From positions 1,679,001 through 1,743,000 of the forward strand of contig NC_083533.1 in assembly GCF_032362555.1 (NCBI RefSeq): a stretch of 64,000 nt of DNA, written 5' to 3'. Origin of the DNA: Amyelois transitella (Eukaryota > Arthropoda > Insecta > Lepidoptera > Pyralidae). The notes under the pieces are model-generated. The model searched no databases. It saw only the letters and a list, made by a program, of their open reading frames with translations, and was not told the DNA's origin. How positions within the stretch are numbered: position 1 is the first letter of the stretch; each line of letters opens with the position of its first letter. This document shows, piece after piece, positions 1 through 11,155 of this stretch. Position numbers and translations under genes: made by a program.

Positions 1-330
1 TATCTTAAACCGGACTGAAATGAAAATATAGTCTATAGGTGACCGGTTACAGAAATCTGACAGAAAATCTATATATAATAAATTCTGAAACTTCGCCGGT
101 TGGGTGGTCAAGAAGGCGACTCAAACGTTCCAGATTCGACAGACGTACGAAGTGTGTAGAAATACCTCCTCATGAATATTACGATATCTGCGGTAGATAT
201 CTAAATCATGTTCGTCAAAGAATTCTTTATGTGCATATATATCAAAATGTCAAATTCGTGACACAATACGCAAACACGGTCTGGTGTTATTCTTTTGCCT
301 GACGATAATCCCGGTCACATTTTAATCTTG
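1..330. other. No gene recognised
   Basis: AT-rich sequence with only short chance reading frames. No splice-bounded coding segment or repeat family shared with the rest of the window was seen. Confidence 0.4.
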
Positions 331-334
331 CTGG

Positions 335-460
335 ATAGGAGTCCGGGTGCCTTTGACCATGGATCCTGGATTGGGTGAGTCAGATTTTACACGAAGCGAT
401 CCCGATCTGACCACCGCAACCTTTGCAGGGGATCCGAACCTTTATTTACTTTTTAACCGG
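335..460 (-). repeat. Family F repeat fragment
   Basis: Reverse-complement match to the 3' half of the family F copy at 38080-38600: the words for 'opening GGATTGGGTGAGTCAG' and 'CCTTTGCAGGGGATCC' recur in the same order. Followed by a short threefold repeat of 'CCTTTATTTACTTATT' (about 439-510). Confidence 0.6.
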
Positions 461-469
461 ACTATAACC

Positions 470-2470
470 TTTATTTACTTATTAAACCAACCTTTATTTA
501 CTTATTGACCGGAATAAAACTTGCACTAGATTAATGTACCTATTCCCTTAGTCGCCATTTACGAAATCCATAAGAAAGAGATGCGAGTGTTCCCGTTCTA
601 ATGTGCCGGAAACCACACGACACAGTCTGGTATAATAGTATCTGTTTAATTATTAGCCGTGAGTACTAATCGAATATGATTTTTTTAAAATTAAATAATC
701 ACATACTTTGTTGTTATTTTCTACGACTTACGAGCTCAGAAGGAAGCGACACATATAACATTTACAAACATTAAAACATAACACACCTCCATTAATATAA
801 CACTGGAAAACACCATTAAAATAAACTCACTTTCCCGCCAATATCACATTGCACAAAAAACTCGGTATGTTTTTTTTTTTAATTATTTTTTAAATTACGC
901 ATTCGATGTCGTGTGCGCACAAGACGTGCTCTCTCGTGCTTAGTTCGTCACTAACTAAATATTCCGTGGAGAGTGTAGGGTCCATTGATAAAGAACAACT
1001 AGATGTGACATGTGTAGTATAATAGAAAGAGGTGAAATTTTGAAAAGGTCTATTATAGCATGACATTGCTTTCTCATATTTGAGGAATCGTCGGTGGTCG
1101 ATCGGGTGATGTCAACTAAAAATAAGTTTACGTCACATATTTCTACTTAAGTCCCCGCCAAAAGGTCCATCTTGATATTCCATTACATATTGATAAGAGA
1201 ATTTTTGAAATGGTTAAAATATTTTCAGAGAATAAGCCCCTACATACATATATAAAATACTTCTTTGAAGTTAGTTAGCTAGTTTACTAATTTTTAGATA
1301 AAACGTTACGTTCCCATAGGAATTTTGATACAAAAAGTATCCTATCCGTATACTAAATTCCTTTAAAACCCGTCCAGTAAATGTTGCATTAAATAGAAAT
1401 GGAATACACCCACATTCACACATCCTTACAACTCTCGCGTTTGCAATAATAGTAGCGTACTCATGCGACCCCATGCTTAAATGTTTAAGCCACATCTAGT
1501 CACACCTATACCAATGTCACGATAAGTTGCATTCATATTAAACGGCGGATGTCCACATTTGGGCACGCGAAGGTTCCAATGAGGCATAATGTGACATAAT
1601 TTTAACACCGTCCAATAAATGTCGTGAGCTTTGTAGTTTTATAACAACTAGTTTTTGTCTGTGGATTCTCACGAGTAAATAAACAGAAAATATATATCAA
1701 GAGGCAGTTCGATTGTTGAATTTTTTAAACTTGATAAAAAAAAGTGCCATCTTGTTCTAAAAGAAGACTCAGAATGTTAAGTCTAGTGACGAAAAAAAAA
1801 CAAAGATTTAAAATAAGTTCTATAGTAGGGAGTCATTATTGTTTAAACTGAAAATTTTAATAAAAACGAAGATCTTATGTAAAGATTTTTGATAAAGTTA
1901 GGTTAAAAAAACTTTACTATAAGATTTTATTTTGATAATTTAAATACTGAAAGTTTTAAACTCATGATAAAATTGTACAAAATCTTACTTTTTTAATTTG
2001 CCCTAGAATCAAAAAAGCCTAACATCAGTTTCCTTAGCAAACCCTTGACAAACACTTGTGATACCAGGTCTAGCACCCTCCACCGTGGCTTTGACACGGC
2101 ATCTTCAAGCTTTTACAGATAAAAAATACACTGCTTATTTTTGTTTCTTATTTCGCAAATTTATTATTTTTTGAGATTAAGTCGTTTAGTAATATTAAAA
2201 AAAAATAAACTAATTACTTCATATATTTTAAAACTGTGTAAGCCATAAAAACATTTCGAGAACCATTAAAGTTACTTCGTTTAAACTTTTCCATTATACC
2301 CATTTTATAAAAAGTGAAATATTACTCAATAAAGAATAACTTGGCGTTATTGTACGGTTATAATTATATACAGCCACCTGCAATATTATTTAATAAATTA
2401 TATAAGCCTTAAGGCACCATTCACACAAAAAGCGCTTTGCTGTCGATCACCCAAATGCAAGCTGTCGATG
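470..2470. other. Intergenic, no gene recognised
   Basis: Very AT-rich, with many A and T runs. No coding exon with plausible splice sites and no copy of the main repeat families were seen. The 74-codon minus-strand frame around 1271-1495 has no recognisable motif and is treated as chance. Confidence 0.4.
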
Positions 2471-2479
2471 TAGCAAATG

Positions 2480-2890
2480 CTCTATTTTAGCGCGCTTATA
2501 TTTACATATCGCCGTTTCGTTTTTTATTATGACGTAAATCGGGACAGCGATAATTTATCGCTCGATAAATACGGCGTCGCGGGTGTTATGCCACGAAGGC
2601 TGAGCGCTCAATGTTTAGTCCTCTATTATACAAAGCTGTTGACATTGATGATAAGGTAATCGACAGCAAAATGCTGTCCGTGTGAATGGAGCGTAGCACC
2701 ACTGGAGACGAAGAGTATAGTCAGGAGACGAGTCAAAACCTGGCTCACACAATCATGGATAGTGGATAGTAGAGGACTGAAGTCTTCAGTTTTAAGACCA
2801 TTTGGCCACGCATGCATCTTTAACGTTATCAAGCCATGTGGAAACCTGACTGGACATTCGTCTACCTGAATCTGTCGCAGGCGAAATGAC
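2480..2890. repeat. Degenerate repeat block
   Basis: The stretch near 2511-2537 ('CGCCGTTTCGTTTTTTATTA') recurs at about 47785-47811. The part 2700-2890 resembles family F in reverse-free orientation ('CTGGCTCACACAATC', compare 'CTGACTCACCCAATCC' at 38490). Boundaries are uncertain. Confidence 0.35.
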
Positions 2891-2954
2891 CACACATTTG
2901 TTACCCAGACTGCAGATTAGGAACTTAAATTATTTTTTAGTCCTAAAGCCTAAG

Positions 2955-3186
2955 CCTCTTTGGCGTAGCGGTAGTACGCTTGTCTGTGACACCGGAGGTC
3001 CCGGGTTCGAATCCCTGCCAGGGCATAATGAGAAAAGAACTTTTTCTGATTGGTCGAGTCTTAAATGTTTATCTATATAAGTATTTATTATAGTATCGTT
3101 GAGTTAGTATCTCGTACCACAAGTCCCGAACTTATTTCGAGGCTAACTCAATCTGTGTTATTTGTCCCGTATATATGTATTTATTT
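2955..3186 (+). repeat. Family C tRNA-derived SINE
   Basis: Reference description of family C. The head is tRNA-like, with an A-box-like 'TGGCGTAGCGGTAGTACGC' and a B box 'GGTTCGAATCC' about 45 bases further on, as in an internal Pol III promoter. A tRNA-unrelated body follows ('CTTTTTCTGATTGG', 'CGTTGAGTTAGTATCTCG', 'CGAGGCTAACTCAATCTG') and the copy ends 'TTGTCCCGTATATAT' plus TTTA repeats. At least eight other copies or fragments occur in this window in both orientations. Confidence 0.8.
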
Positions 3187-3424
3187 ATTAAACTGAATAT
3201 GAAACCCAATCCATTACGGTGTGACGGTGTGTAGTTCAGTTCAGGACGGGAGCGGCCCACGGGTACCACACCCGGTGACTAACGAATTATAAAGAGGGGA
3301 ACATAAATTATGACTGTTTAGAATATCGCTTTGTACAGGTAAAAAAAAACTATGATGACAAAAAATTTAATCCAATTAACTACGATAAAAATATAACTCA
3401 ACTAGTATACCTACTTTCCCATTG

Positions 3425-3586
3425 ATGGCGTAAAAGGAAGTAGGCTTATAAACTAGGATTCTTCTTTTAGGCGACGGGCTAGCAACTAAAGAATCTTTGT
3501 CAGCAACTAAACCTATTTGTCTTTTTAAAGCTGCTGGCTCAGTCTACCCCTCAAGGGATATAGGGGTGATTATATGTATGTACGAA
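3425..3586 (+). repeat. Family A SINE-like repeat, 5'-truncated
   Basis: Degenerate copy lacking the GCCGTGTGG head. It keeps the 'TTCTTTTAGGCGA.GGGCTAGCAAC' core and the 3' end 'CTCAAGGGATATAGGGGTGATTATATGTATGTA'-like tail, the family hallmark of a TATG-repeat terminus. Confidence 0.6.
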
Positions 3587-3924
3587 GCCTCAATGAACTT
3601 AAGTTATTTTACCCAGAAAAGTCCCTGGTAGGTACATGGCCGCAGTAGGATTCGATCGTTATCGGTGAAGTGATTAAAAAAACAGTTGTGACATACACAG
3701 ATGACCAATTAGTTCTGTATTTAATCTTAATGTTTCTCAATAAAATGTCGTCTGAGAACATCAAGTAATCAACGGTATAGTCAATCTGTTGCATTGGTAT
3801 GCTGCGTTGCATAGGTATTTTAACGAATGCGAATCTTCTTTCTAGGTGCGACGTTTAGTCTAAATACTTTTTATCTACTTTATTGAATGTTTCTTTAATT
3901 GTACATATATTGCAAAACTGGTTT

Positions 3925-4082
3925 TTCGCCCGAGATTTCGTCCGCGTGGTTTTTTCTAAATTTTTTACTTTTTCCATCTCTGTACTAAATTTCATCAAAA
4001 TTGGTTCAGTGGTTTAGGCGTGAAAGTAAAGTAACAGACTAAGACGAACAGAGTTACTTTTGCATTTATAAAATTAAGTAGG
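3925..4082 (+). repeat. Family D repeat
   Basis: Starts at 'CGCCCGAGATTTCGTCCGCG' and ends in 'GCATTTATAAAATTAAGTAGG', with the internal 'AAAATTGGTTCAGTGGTTTAGGCGTGAAAG' motif (given here only as a landmark). This is the common lepidopteran repeat with the GCGACTTCGTCCGCG motif. Confidence 0.65.
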
Positions 4083-4447
4083 GATGTTGATTGCTACTTA
4101 TTTTTACAATAAACAGTCAAAAACATTGAATGGATTTCGTAAAAAAAAATTGTCGGTAAAAACCAAAGCACTAAGGAAAAAAATAATAAGAACAGGCATT
4201 GCTAACGGAAGAATTATTGGTAAAATTATATTTGAATTATGTAATTATTAGAGAGGCATATAAATAAGATTAATTTTCGCGAGGGTATTTAATACCGCCT
4301 TTTCATTCATTTCGGTAATCGCTGCACCTATTTATTTATGTACATTGTTTATCTATTGTAGTTTTTATGTATAATTATATTATAATTATTTTATATTTTG
4401 TGTAGGTATAAATATATTTATTTAGTTTATCCCCCCATAAAGTTCTC

Positions 4448-4545
4448 TGTAAGGCCCAATGGTTGACTGGTAGATAATGCTTCTAGCATTAAGTCCGCCA
4501 ATTGTGCTATACATTTATATTTTGGGTAATGAACTTTAAATAAAT
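4448..4545 (+). repeat. Family G repeat fragment
   Basis: Shares 'CCCAATGG', 'TAGATAATGCT' and 'ATTAAGTCCGCC' in the same order with 6310-6418. Ends in AAATAAATAAATTAA, like a LINE or SINE 3' end. Lies in the first intron of the minus-strand exon 4571-4711. Confidence 0.55.
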
Positions 4546-4570
4546 AAATTAATTTTACAAGAAAACTTAC

Positions 4571-4711
4571 CCTGTCCGATATTGCCTCTTCCATTTTTCC
4601 GCGTTTCAACCCTGGCGCTCGAATCACGTTCGCCGGTGGCGCAACGACGGCGGGAGGCGGTACTACGCCGCCACTCCCCACCGATGTGGCCGGTATGAAA
4701 CCGGCTTCCAT
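4571..4711 (-). CDS. Orphan first coding exon, proline/alanine-rich N-terminus
   Basis: Forty-seven codons from an ATG (4709-4711) to a good donor, AGG|GTAAGT, in phase 0. The peptide begins MEAGFIPATSVGSGG, continues through a PPPAVVAPP stretch to 'NVIRAPGLKRGKMEEAISDR'. An in-frame TGA lies just upstream of the ATG, which supports this start. The segment is markedly more GC-rich than its surroundings, as expected for a coding exon. The remaining exons should lie at lower coordinates or beyond the left edge; none was recognised in 1-4426. I do not recognise the family. The upstream sequence (4712-5220) is a candidate promoter. Confidence 0.6.
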
Positions 4712-4724
4712 CGTTTTAACCACT

Positions 4725-5780
4725 CATGCCACTCCACAAGAGATGGCGCTGTACACAATTTTCACGAACGAACTAAACCATCCTATTCGACAATAGATGG
4801 CGCTGTTCCGAATTCGGTGCAAATAATCAATTCACAATGCATTTAGCGAGGTAAACACTATTATCACTTAATTTTACACTTTTCAATTCACCGTTTGGAC
4901 GCAAATACTGTGTAGGAATCCACTTTTCATTTTTTGAGGAACTGTTATTTTTGAGCACTGCGGGTGTTTTTGAGCACAAAATGAACGGAATACAGCGTAA
5001 TTTTTAACTCAAAAGAGCACTGATCACAATCAATAATTATTTTTATCACTAAAACACTATTATTTGTGTCTATTTTTTATTAAAAAAAAACGACGATAAT
5101 AATGCGAAAAACAAGGGGGACGTGACGCTCCTCGGACGATTTCTACGTTTGTGAGTGACAGAAGTGCTCCGTCCCCTTCACTCGGTATACCTGCGAAAGA
5201 GACGAACGCTCCATTAGGGTAATTGACTAAACATTGGGACAGGTTTTACCTGTACAAATATTGTAAATACATTTATAAGCGGACAAGTTCGTGTTTTCTG
5301 ATATTTATAACACTTGTCGAGCATGTGTTTTGAATAATTAATTAGTACCTATTTGCGAGGTATTTTAAATAATTAGGTATAACTCGAAGCCATTATTCAA
5401 ATATAAGTCTGAGTGATGTTGGAGCAATTCTTGAGCATAAACATCGTTTGTACTTAGATTCACAAAATTACGTCTTATTCCCACAGGACTTGGCAAGGGC
5501 CACATTTATTAGGTATGCCCACTTGCCGGATCTCTGTATACTTCTTTCGCTTCGCCAACTCTTTCATAAAACTTTGATGGTTAAGGGTTTAACCTAATTC
5601 TTTCACTAGAAAGTCACCGATTTGAAATCAATTTCCTTACAATCATTTGGCGACTACTAAAAAATCGTCTATGTAGGTACCTACCTACTAAGAATTCGAT
5701 CTACTTATAAATTTTCATAAAAAAGTGGCAATAACACAAAAATGCTTTGTTTATTTATGGTATGTATGGTATGGTATTTA
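4725..5780. other. Upstream region of the 4571-4711 exon; otherwise unassigned
   Basis: Contains a locally GC-richer patch around 5105-5215 that could be a promoter or 5' UTR of the minus-strand gene. The rest is AT-rich with no recognised gene or repeat. Confidence 0.3.
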
Positions 5781-5783
5781 TGG

Positions 5784-5838
5784 TAGACAGGGCCAGCAGT
5801 CTTGAAAAGATTGATAGGCCACGTTCAGCTGTTTGATA
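5784..5838 (-). repeat. Family A fragment
   Basis: About 55 bases of the 3' part ('AGACAGGGCCAGCAGTCTTG', 'GATAGGCCACGTTCAGC'), next to a GTATGGTATG-type simple repeat. Confidence 0.55.
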
Positions 5839-6309
5839 CAGCAAGTCCCGCTAATAATAGGCTATTCCATATTGTGTCCCTAACTGTCAGCTCAAAATCT
5901 ACTTACTACATAAATCGGAGTGACCATGCCCTGTCTGATTTCCGGAACCTAAAATGAACAGGACATTCATGTTGTAGTCATAGGTCAAACCTGGAAATAA
6001 TCGCAACAAAAGTCAGGATGACCATGCCGAGGTAAACTTTGACTTCAAAACACTTTCGATACGTCCCATGTAGATAAAAATAGAGTGAATATAAAATATA
6101 TTATCAGCGATCCCGTTATCAATCAATTAGGAGCATCCGTTATCACTGCCGATTTATCTAAGAATCAAAGTTACTATGTGATTTATCTTATTGTCAGTGT
6201 ACTTTAATCACGGACTGTTAAATCAATCATTATGTCATATTTATTCCAAATAGATCACTATATATTCAACTATACATTATTTATTATAACCTACACGAAC
6301 GTTTCTTTG

Positions 6310-6418
6310 CTTGACCCAATGGTAGACTGTTAGATAATGCTATAAGAATTAAGTCCGCCTATAGTACTTTACAAATTGTAATTGTTACAATAAAGAATAA
6401 ATAAATAAATACACTAAT
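6310..6418 (+). repeat. Family G repeat
   Basis: Second copy of the 4448-4545 repeat, ending in 'CAATAAAGAATAAATAAATA', which looks like a retroposon 3' end with a polyadenylation signal. Confidence 0.55.
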
Positions 6419-6571
6419 ACCTTAAACTACTGGCAATGTAAATGGAAACTGTAATTTATACCATATTTCTAGCGGATTATTGTTTGATGACAAATACGAG
6501 AGAAATCTTAAGAAGTTCATAGCAATAATAGCTATACTAAATGATTTATACATATTTGTCAACATACATAC

Positions 6572-6745
6572 ATACATACATAAAATCACGCCTCTTTCCT
6601 GGAGGGGTAGGCAGAGACTACCTCTTTCCACTTGCCACGATCTCTGCATACTTCCTTCGCTTCATCCACATTCATAACTCTCTTCATGCAAGCTCGGCGG
6701 TTTCGGGTACTTTTGACCTGACCCTTTACCAGGACGTCCATCAAC
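6572..6745 (-). repeat. Family B LINE 3' end
   Basis: Reference description of family B. Read on the minus strand it encodes the last residues of a LINE protein ([16 protein letters not shown] sequence, a spacing that recurs at 24768-24868 and 33901-34105), then 'CTGCCTACCCCTCC.GGAAAGAGGCGTGATTTTATG' and TATG repeats. All copies here are 5'-truncated. The protein end, with 'RWFGHVE' and '[11 protein letters not shown]' in the longest copy, resembles the C-terminal part of RTE-type retrotransposon proteins; that assignment is inference. Confidence 0.7.
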
Positions 6746-7023
6746 ACATTTGTTTGTTAACATATTATATAAAATATATTTAAACAATACTACACTAACA
6801 TACTTTGCAATTGGTAATTTGCCCCCGCGTTACACCACGCTTACAAAACGTTCACAACTTCTATTTGTATGCAAATATTTCGGTTACGTAAGTCAGACGC
6901 GCCTTTTTCTATTACACTACTTACATTACCATTTTCTATCAACAAAACCTTAAAAAGGCAGAAGAGGCATGGGTTAACGCAGTGAAAATGTGATCTTCAA
7001 GAAGTTATGATTGATACATATTA

Positions 7024-7265
7024 AAATCACGCTTATATCCCTTGCCAGGTAGACAGAGCCAACAGTCTTCAAAAGATTGATAGGCCACGTTTGGCTGTTT
7101 GGCTAAATGATAGAATTGAGATTCATATAGTGACAGATTGCTAGCTGGCCCGTCGCTTAAAAGAATCTCACATTTATAAACCTATCCCTTAGTCACCTTT
7201 TACGAAATTCATGAGAAACAGATGGTCCTATTTTATTTTCTAGCAGTGTCGGGAACCACATGGCT
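7024..7265 (-). repeat. Family A SINE-like repeat, near full length
   Basis: Reference description of family A. In its own orientation a full copy starts GCCGTGTGGTTCCCGGCACC, continues 'GGACCACTCCATCTCTTTCC', 'ATGGATGTCGTAAAAGGCGA', 'GGCGATGGGCTAGCAACCTG', 'ATTAAGCCAAATAGCTGAAC', 'TCTTTTCAAGACTGTTGGCT', 'CTGTCTACCCCGCAAGGGAT', and ends 'ATAGACGTGACCATATGTATG' with TATG repeats. Length 250-285 bp. No open reading frame is conserved between copies and no clear Pol III B box was seen, so 'SINE-like' rests on size, copy number, tail and truncation pattern. Confidence 0.75.
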
Positions 7266-7883
7266 AATTAGCTGTAATTGATGTAAAATTTGATGACAGG
7301 TTAAGGAAATGTTATGATGTGAAATACTGTTATTATAATACCTCGGGCGCCACCTATTTCCATGCCTGAAAAGGTTGCCAAACCATAAGCTCTAGTCTTC
7401 ATTTTAAGACTAATAAGGTACATTGGTCAATGAACCTTGTCTAAACTCTGTTTTAAAGGGAATCCAAACATACTTAGTCACATTTGTGGCCTGAAAATGG
7501 TCAAGTTTCCTTTAGAAATTTTTCCTTCACCGATTCCGTGAGGGAGTCGGATGCTTCGACAAAAAATAAATATATCACAAAAAATAAAACAAACCAGGAC
7601 ATCAAAAGAGTCCATACATAATGGTATCGAATCGAATCCAATAGCTGTAACAATAGGTCCATCAGAGCATAGCATCGCCATTGTTAAGATCGTACCAAGT
7701 ACGACTTATATTATTAACGATTATGACTTCTACGCTTGAATTGAGTTCTTCAGTAGCATTTACAATGATTGTATTGCCTAGCCCCTAATATCATAATGGC
7801 CTCTTAAATGCTTGTGCATTTTTGACATGATGTTGACATAATTTGTACAGTGTGTACATATTTTATTTTATCTTTATTTATTT

Positions 7884-8157
7884 GACGAAATATCGAATTC
7901 GTATTGAAATAACTAGTTCTACATTCATTCATGTTTTTTAATGTAGACAATGTGTATTCGTCCATGATTTAGATTTAAGAGATCTATATTTGTACATTGA
8001 CGTCCGACGAAAATGCTGCAGTGTAGTTTGTTCCGCCGCTTCTTCTACACATGCGCTTTGGAAGCGGTAGTAGTTATAATTAGATTTAAGTGATGTGACG
8101 TCAATAAGTGATACGTTGTATCCAATTTTGAAAATTTTGAAAATAAATAAATAAATC
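7884..8157 (+). repeat. Family E: 5'-truncated LINE 3' end
   Basis: Contains 'AAAATGCTGCAGTGTAGTTT', 'GTTCCGCCGCTTCTTC' and 'CGCTTTGGAAGCGGTAGTAG', which also occur (reverse-complemented) in the 3' UTR of the jockey/CR1-like LINE at 30488-33900. Ends 'CCAATTTTGAAAATTTTGAA' then AATAAATAAATAAAT. It is therefore a 5'-truncated relative of that LINE. Confidence 0.65.
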
Positions 8158-8236
8158 TAATCACGTCTTTATTCCTTATGGGGTAATCACTCAGCAAGCA
8201 GTCTCGAAAAGACTGAAAGGCCATGTTTAGCTTTGA
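8156..8236 (-). repeat. Family A fragment (3' end)
   Basis: Only the tail part is present ('AATCACGTCTTTATTCC', 'GTCTCGAAAAGACTGAAAGG'), abutting the family E copy. Confidence 0.55.
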
Positions 8237-8398
8237 TAGAATTGAATATATTTATGTAAATGATTTTCTGCAGTCTGTCAAACAGGACTAATGTCCGACT
8301 ATGCAGAAGACCGAAGAAATCCCGGCTTGACATGAACTGAAGACCTTCCCATAATTATTTAGAAACCAAAATTGCCACAAATAAATAAAATATATTAA

Positions 8399-8600
8399 AC
8401 TAGAGGCCGCCCGCGACTTCGTCCGCATGGAAACCCTATCAATCCCGCGGGAACTCTGGGATAAAAAGTAGCCTATATGTTATTCTGGGTCTTCAGCTAC
8501 CTACATACCAAATTTCATGGTAATCGGTTCAGTAGTTTTTGAGTGAAAGAGTAACAAACATCCATACAAACTTTCGCCTTTATAATAGTAGTAGGATATA
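8399..8600 (+). repeat. Family D repeat, full-looking copy
   Basis: Runs from 'CTAGAGGCCGCCCGCGACTT' to 'CGCCTTTATAATAGTAGTAG'. Includes 'GATAAAAAGTAGCCTATATG' and 'GGTAATCGGTTCAGTAGTTT'. The CTAG end and TATAATA.TAG end recall Helitron-like or RTE-derived repeats of Lepidoptera; class not settled. Confidence 0.65.
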
Positions 8601-8838
8601 TACGGGACAAATTACACAGATTGAGTTAGCCTCGAAGTAAGTTCGTGACTTGTGTTACGAGATACTAACTCAACGATACTGTATTTTATAATAAATACGT
8701 ATATAGATAAACATCCAAGACTCAGGCCAATCGGAAAAAGTTCGTTTATGCTGAGAAATGCCCTGGCCGGGATTCGAACCCGGGACCTCCGGTGTCACAG
8801 ACAAGCGTACTACCGCTGCGCTACAGAGCCCGTCAAAC
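8597..8838 (-). repeat. Family C tRNA-derived SINE
   Basis: Near full-length reverse copy: 'TATACGGGACAAATTACACA' tail at the left, B box as GGATTCGAACCC near 8770 and A-box region near 8810-8825. Confidence 0.75.
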
Positions 8839-9087
8839 ATCAACAACTAAGTCTTAAGGTCTTTTGGCAGAGAATACCAAAATAGGAATATTAATATTTA
8901 ATAGAGGTCGGACTAGAAGAGTTCAAGAACGGAGACCAAGATCAGACTCCAGAGAGCATCACAGCCCTGGGTAGACATGCGACGACTTTGAATCAGTCTA
9001 GCAAAAGATCGCTTAAAGTATATAAAAAAGAACAAGACTGCATTTCCAATAAGCTACCATCTTGGTGATGAAAGGCCAAATTAACGA

Positions 9088-9925
9088 AAATATCTCGATC
9101 ATTCCGTACGACAATATTCAATTATCACGACAACTTAATCGCAGAACGACGGATAGCCACTATTACCAAGAGTGGAAGAGAGAGGAGGCCCTTTCCAAAG
9201 GGCCACTATTATGATGAGAATCAAAATATTATCATCAGTTATCTTGACGATTCCGTACTACAATCTTCAATATGTCGATGCAGAAACTTAATTGTAGAAC
9301 GACCGATAACCACTTTTGCCAAGAGCGGAAGAGAGAGGAGGCCCATTCCAAAGGGCCACTATTCCGATAAGAATCAAAATATACGCAGTTATCTTGACGA
9401 TTCCGTACTACAATCTTCAATTATGTCGGCGCAGAAACTAAATCGCAGAACGAAGGATAGCCACTTTTGCCAAGAGTGAAAGAAAGCGGAGGTCCTTTCC
9501 AAAGGGCCACTTTTATGATGAGAATCAAAATATACGCAGTTATCTTGACGATTCCGTACTACACTCTTCAATTATGTCGGCGCAGAAACTTAATTGTAGA
9601 ACGACCGATAGCCACTTTTATCAAGAGTGGAAGAGAGAGGAGGCCCTTTCTAAAGGGCCACTATTATGATGAGAATCAAAATATACGCAGTTATCTTGAC
9701 GATTTCGTACTACAATCTTCAAATTATGTCGATGCAGAAGCTTATCGCAGAACAACGGATAGCCACTTTTGCCAAGAGTGGAAGAGAGAGGAGGTCCTTT
9801 CCAAAGGCCCACTATTATAATGAAAATCAAAATATTATCATCAGTTATCTTGACGATTCCGTACTACAATCTTCAATTATGTCGGCGCAGAAACTTAATC
9901 GCAGAACGACGGCTAGCCAGCAATG
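9088..9925. repeat. Tandem array, about 150-bp unit, 5-6 copies
   Basis: The landmark GTTATCTTGACGATTCCGTA recurs at about 9238, 9388, 9538, 9690 and 9844, with a diverged first unit near 9088, giving periods of 150-154 bp. Each unit carries 'AAGAGTGGAAGAGAGAGGAGG' (landmark, slightly variable), 'CTTTCCAAAGGGCCACTATT' and 'GATGAGAATCAAAATAT'. Units differ by scattered substitutions and small indels. Open frames exist on both strands across the array but shift between units, so it is not read as a gene. Confidence 0.8.
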
Positions 9926-10044
9926 TCGTCGCGATCGGAAACTGTCATTGCGCACGCTCTGTTTGGCAGCAGTCGGCTAGAGATATCAGGGTTCCGTGTG
10001 TGGTGATCAAATGCTATTCCATTTGTTATTTTTTTTTTCTTTTT

Positions 10045-10215
10045 ATAGCTGTTGCCCGCTACTTCGTTCACCCGAATCTTACTATGTAAAAGCTGACCCC
10101 TGACGGGTGGGGCAGAATTTTTTATAAACTAGCTTTTAAGTTGAACCCTGAGATATTTCGCATGATGGAAATACAAATATACAGACGGACAGAAACACAA
10201 AAAATTTTATTTTCC
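10045..10215 (+). repeat. Family D-like repeat, diverged
   Basis: 'AGCTGTTGCCCGCTACTTCG' followed by 'CTGAGATATTTCGCATGATGG' and 'ACAGACGGACAGAAACAC', the usual layout of this lepidopteran repeat class. Confidence 0.45.
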
Positions 10216-10757
10216 GCTTCTATTGTCTAATACTTTGAAAATTGCCAATACTTTTCAATTAACCTCAAAATCTTCGCTCTTGTAGAACCGACAAAAGAAC
10301 ACTTCATAAGTTCTTGTAACACTAGTCATATCAAATATTTTAAATAATTTGAACCTTGACCAGACCTAAATGTTCTTTCTAAGTACACAAGTAATTTGAT
10401 GCCTTCAATCCATTCGACACAGCTAACAAACGTGCCAAGTCAAACAAGAATCCGAAGATAGAGTACATCCTATTTTTTTTTTAAAGTCCATTAAAAGTGA
10501 AAACAAGTTAGCATAGCAATTATAAGTGGCGCTAACGGTGAACATATTGGAAAGTACAAGTGTTATTATAAAAATAGCCCCCTCACCACACGACAGAGAC
10601 GACAAACATGTCATTACTACAATAAAATTATACGGAACATCGTCACGCTACAGGCAAAACCGCTAAGTTTTTACACGCAGTTTCTCACGCGTCGGTTAGA
10701 TAAAAATTCATAGATATAGAATTACCATCTTATAATGTTACGAATGGATAAAATTTT

Positions 10758-10962
10758 CGATGGCCTCTGTGGCGCAGCGGTAGTGCGCTTGTCTGTGACA
10801 TAGGGCCCGGATTCGAATTCCGACCAGGGCATGATAAGCAATTTACTTTTTCTGGTGCCTTTACTCTTGGATGTTGAGATAGTAATTCGTAACACAAGTC
10901 TCGAACTTACTTCGAGGCTAACTCAATCTGAGTAATTTGTCCCGTATATATTTATTTTTTTA
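10758..10962 (+). repeat. Family C tRNA-derived SINE
   Basis: A box 'TGGCGCAGCGGTAGTGCGC', then a small deletion in the anticodon-arm region, B box as GGATTCGAATTCC, and the 'TTGTCCCGTATATATTTATT' tail. Confidence 0.75.
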
Positions 10963-11002
10963 AATTACCTTCTAGGTATAAACTGTCATTTAAAATATTA
11001 TG

Positions 11003-11155
11003 ACATACTCCAATTCTTGCGGGCTAGACAAAGCCAGCAGTCTTGAAAGACGTTCAAGTTATATGGCTTAATAATAGAACTGAGATTCAAATAGTTACAG
11101 ATTGCTAGCCCATCGCCTAAAAAATCCCAAGTTTATAAACCTAACCCTTAGACAG
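11003..11155 (-). repeat. Family A copy, 5'-truncated
   Basis: Tail and middle part only, ending at 'CTAACCCTTAGACAG'. Confidence 0.6.

Noticed and set aside
2955-3030. Family C heads as functional tRNA genes
   Set aside because: A and B boxes are present, but every copy continues into the same non-tRNA body and tail, and the acceptor stem is not convincing.
6480-6953. Overlapping frames near family B at 6.5-7.0 kb as genes
   Set aside because: They are reading frames of the repeat in the wrong orientation and simple TACA repeats.
9467-10089. Overlapping open frames of 104-117 codons in the tandem array
   Set aside because: They follow the repeat period and shift frame between units, so they reflect the array and not a gene.
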